Below, piece after piece: positions 63,228 to 64,000 of a stretch of 64,000 nucleotides of DNA; the first letter of the stretch is position 1; the number at the start of each line of letters is the position of its first letter. The stretch covers positions 634,128 through 698,127 of the forward strand of contig CAVPRS010000010.1 of assembly GCA_963707895.1 (NCBI GenBank), written 5' to 3'. The position numbers and the translations under genes are program-made. Source of the DNA: Fodinibacter sp963707895. Lineage in GTDB: Bacteria; Actinomycetota; Actinomycetes; Actinomycetales; Dermatophilaceae. The notes beneath the pieces are model-generated. The model was not told where the DNA came from. It searched no databases and saw nothing but the letters and a program-made list of their open reading frames with translations.

Positions 63228-63255
63228 GACACCGCTCGCCCCGCCCGGTGTGACA
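63228..63255 (-). promoter_or_regulatory. Predicted ECF41 (SigJ) promoter of the CMD-sigJ operon
   Basis: On the minus strand TGTCACA (63255-63249) is followed after 17 bp by TGTC (63231-63228). The known ECF41 promoter is TGTCACA with CGTC; the -35 is exact and the -10 has one mismatch. It fits autoregulation. Confidence 0.75.
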
Positions 63256-63266
63256 TCCGAGCCCCC

Positions 63267-63339
63267 CGACTTCGTGCGGTTTACACACGGTTCTCGCAGG
63301 CCGAGGCAGTGAAAACCGTGTGTAAACCGCACGAAGTCG
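63267..63339. repeat. 26-bp perfect inverted repeat with 21-bp spacer
   Basis: The left arm (63267-63292) begins CGACTTCGTGCGGTTTACAC and the right arm (63314-63339) is its exact reverse complement. It lies between the divergent CMD and GNAT genes, 12 bp upstream of the predicted ECF41 -35, so it cannot be a normal terminator. Its sequence is distinctly less GC-rich than the flanks. It looks like a REP-type mobile palindrome or a regulatory site. Confidence 0.85.
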
Positions 63340-63416
63340 CGGAAGGAGGGGCCGGATGCCGTGGGGGTCCTGTCCCAGATCGGCCGGATGTCGCCGGGCG
63401 ATGGTTCGCTGGGGGC

Positions 63417-64000
63417 ATGAGCGGGGACCAGAGCTGGGAGACGCACCCGGTGACGCCGAGCCGGTTCGACGACTTCGCCGACGTCATCAACCCGAACCGC
63501 CGCGCCACGCACTGCTGGTGCCTGTCGCACCGGATCAACGCGGCCGAGATCGAGGCAGCTGGGGCACGGCAGCCGCGAGGAGGCGATGCGGGCGCTGTGT
63601 CGTCGGCCGAACCCGCCGGGCGTCGTGACCTACCTCGACGGCACGCCGGTCGGGTGGTGCAGCATCTCGCCGCGCTCGCAGATCCCGCGGCTCGAGCAGC
63701 TCGAAGCTGATCCGGCCGGTCGACGACGTGCCGGTGTGGACCGTCATCTGGTGGTCGTACATGATGGGTACAGCCGCGGGCGTCTCGGCGCACCTGCTCG
63801 AGGGGGCGGTCGACTACGCGGCGTCGAAGGGGGCACCGGCGGTCGAGGCGCACCCGGTCGACCCGGAGGGGAGGCGGATGGACACGACGATGGCGTTCTT
63901 GGTGACGCGCTCGATGTTCGAGAAGGCCGGGCGAGGTGGTCGGCACGACCGACGCCGTCGCCAGCCGGATGCCGCGCCTGCGTCATGCGTCGCACCCTCA
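63417..64000 (+). pseudogene. GNAT acetyltransferase, frameshifted and cut by window end
   Basis: Starts MSGDQSWETHPVTPSRFDDFADVINPNRRATHCWCLSHRINAAEIE, a common GNAT N-terminus with the WC pair. +1 shifts then give QLGHGSREEAMRALCRRPNPPGVVTYLDGTPVGWCSISPRSQIPRLEQL, LIRPVDDVPVWTV, the coenzyme A loop GYSRxGVSAHLLEGAVDYAASKGAPAVEAHPVDPEGRRMDTTMAFL, and a C-terminal EVVGTTDAVASRMPRL. At least four extra bases are needed. The 3' end lies outside the window. Confidence 0.75.

Noticed and set aside
20554..63417. Programmed ribosomal frameshifting as the cause of the broken genes
   Set aside because: The breaks lie in varied contexts with no common slippery sequence, and occur up to five or more times per gene, which is not seen with programmed shifting.
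1..64000. tRNA or rRNA genes
   Set aside because: No convincing cloverleaf or T-loop GTTCRA with acceptor pairing was found by eye; a tRNAscan run would settle this.

Overview
The window is high-GC actinobacterial DNA (roughly 70% GC by eye). The content fits Micrococcales, most likely an Intrasporangiaceae-type genome: a SAM-IV riboswitch before metY, a nrdR-nrdJ (B12-dependent ribonucleotide reductase) pair, two DUF222/HNH genes of the mycobacterial 13E12 type, DUF2510, DUF6318 and DUF4407 proteins, an LtrA protein, an ECF41/SigJ-type sigma factor with its carboxymuconolactone-decarboxylase partner, and several leaderless-looking promoters. The genus is inference. No rRNA, tRNA, CRISPR array, integrase or transposase was seen.

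Layout. 0-10.8 kb is ordinary chromosome: a LicD-like protein, metY with its riboswitch, a YghZ-like aldo/keto reductase, an F420-type (DUF385) oxidoreductase, small membrane proteins, an alpha/beta hydrolase, rocD, a patatin and a SprT-like metalloprotease. 10.9-12.5 kb holds two adjacent frameshifted genes, one of them a DUF6318 lipoprotein. 12.6-20.3 kb has a SulP transporter, a divergent HxlR/QorB-like pair plus a second NmrA-type gene, an MFS-cNMP fusion, a lone phage-spike-like OB protein and a second aldo/keto reductase. 20.5-30.2 kb has a class III cyclase/AAA/TPR signalling protein, an NAD-binding protein, GlsB, DUF222/HNH copy 1, a DUF2510 protein, a NERD-like protein and a NUDIX/NrtR regulator.

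30.3-43.1 kb is the most unusual region. Two translationally coupled giant genes (about 1307 and 1682 residues), with no function I can assign, are preceded by a small membrane protein gene and followed by a 60-residue acidic protein and DUF222/HNH copy 2. 43.3-53.4 kb has a DUF4352-like protein, an SDR, a regulator flanked by a membrane-protein gene and a hemerythrin gene that share a 25-bp upstream element, and a DUF4407 pair. 53.6-57.5 kb is nrdJ-nrdR with a strong hairpin and a rich promoter region. 58-64 kb ends with LtrA, a membrane protein, the CMD-sigJ pair with its predicted autoregulated promoter, a 26-bp-arm palindrome and a GNAT gene cut by the window edge.

An important caveat is that about ten genes read correctly only if single extra bases are removed. 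Nearly every break I resolved is a +1 insertion (or equivalent to two of them). This looks like uncorrected sequencing insertions rather than true gene decay, so genes marked 'frameshifted' are probably intact in the organism.
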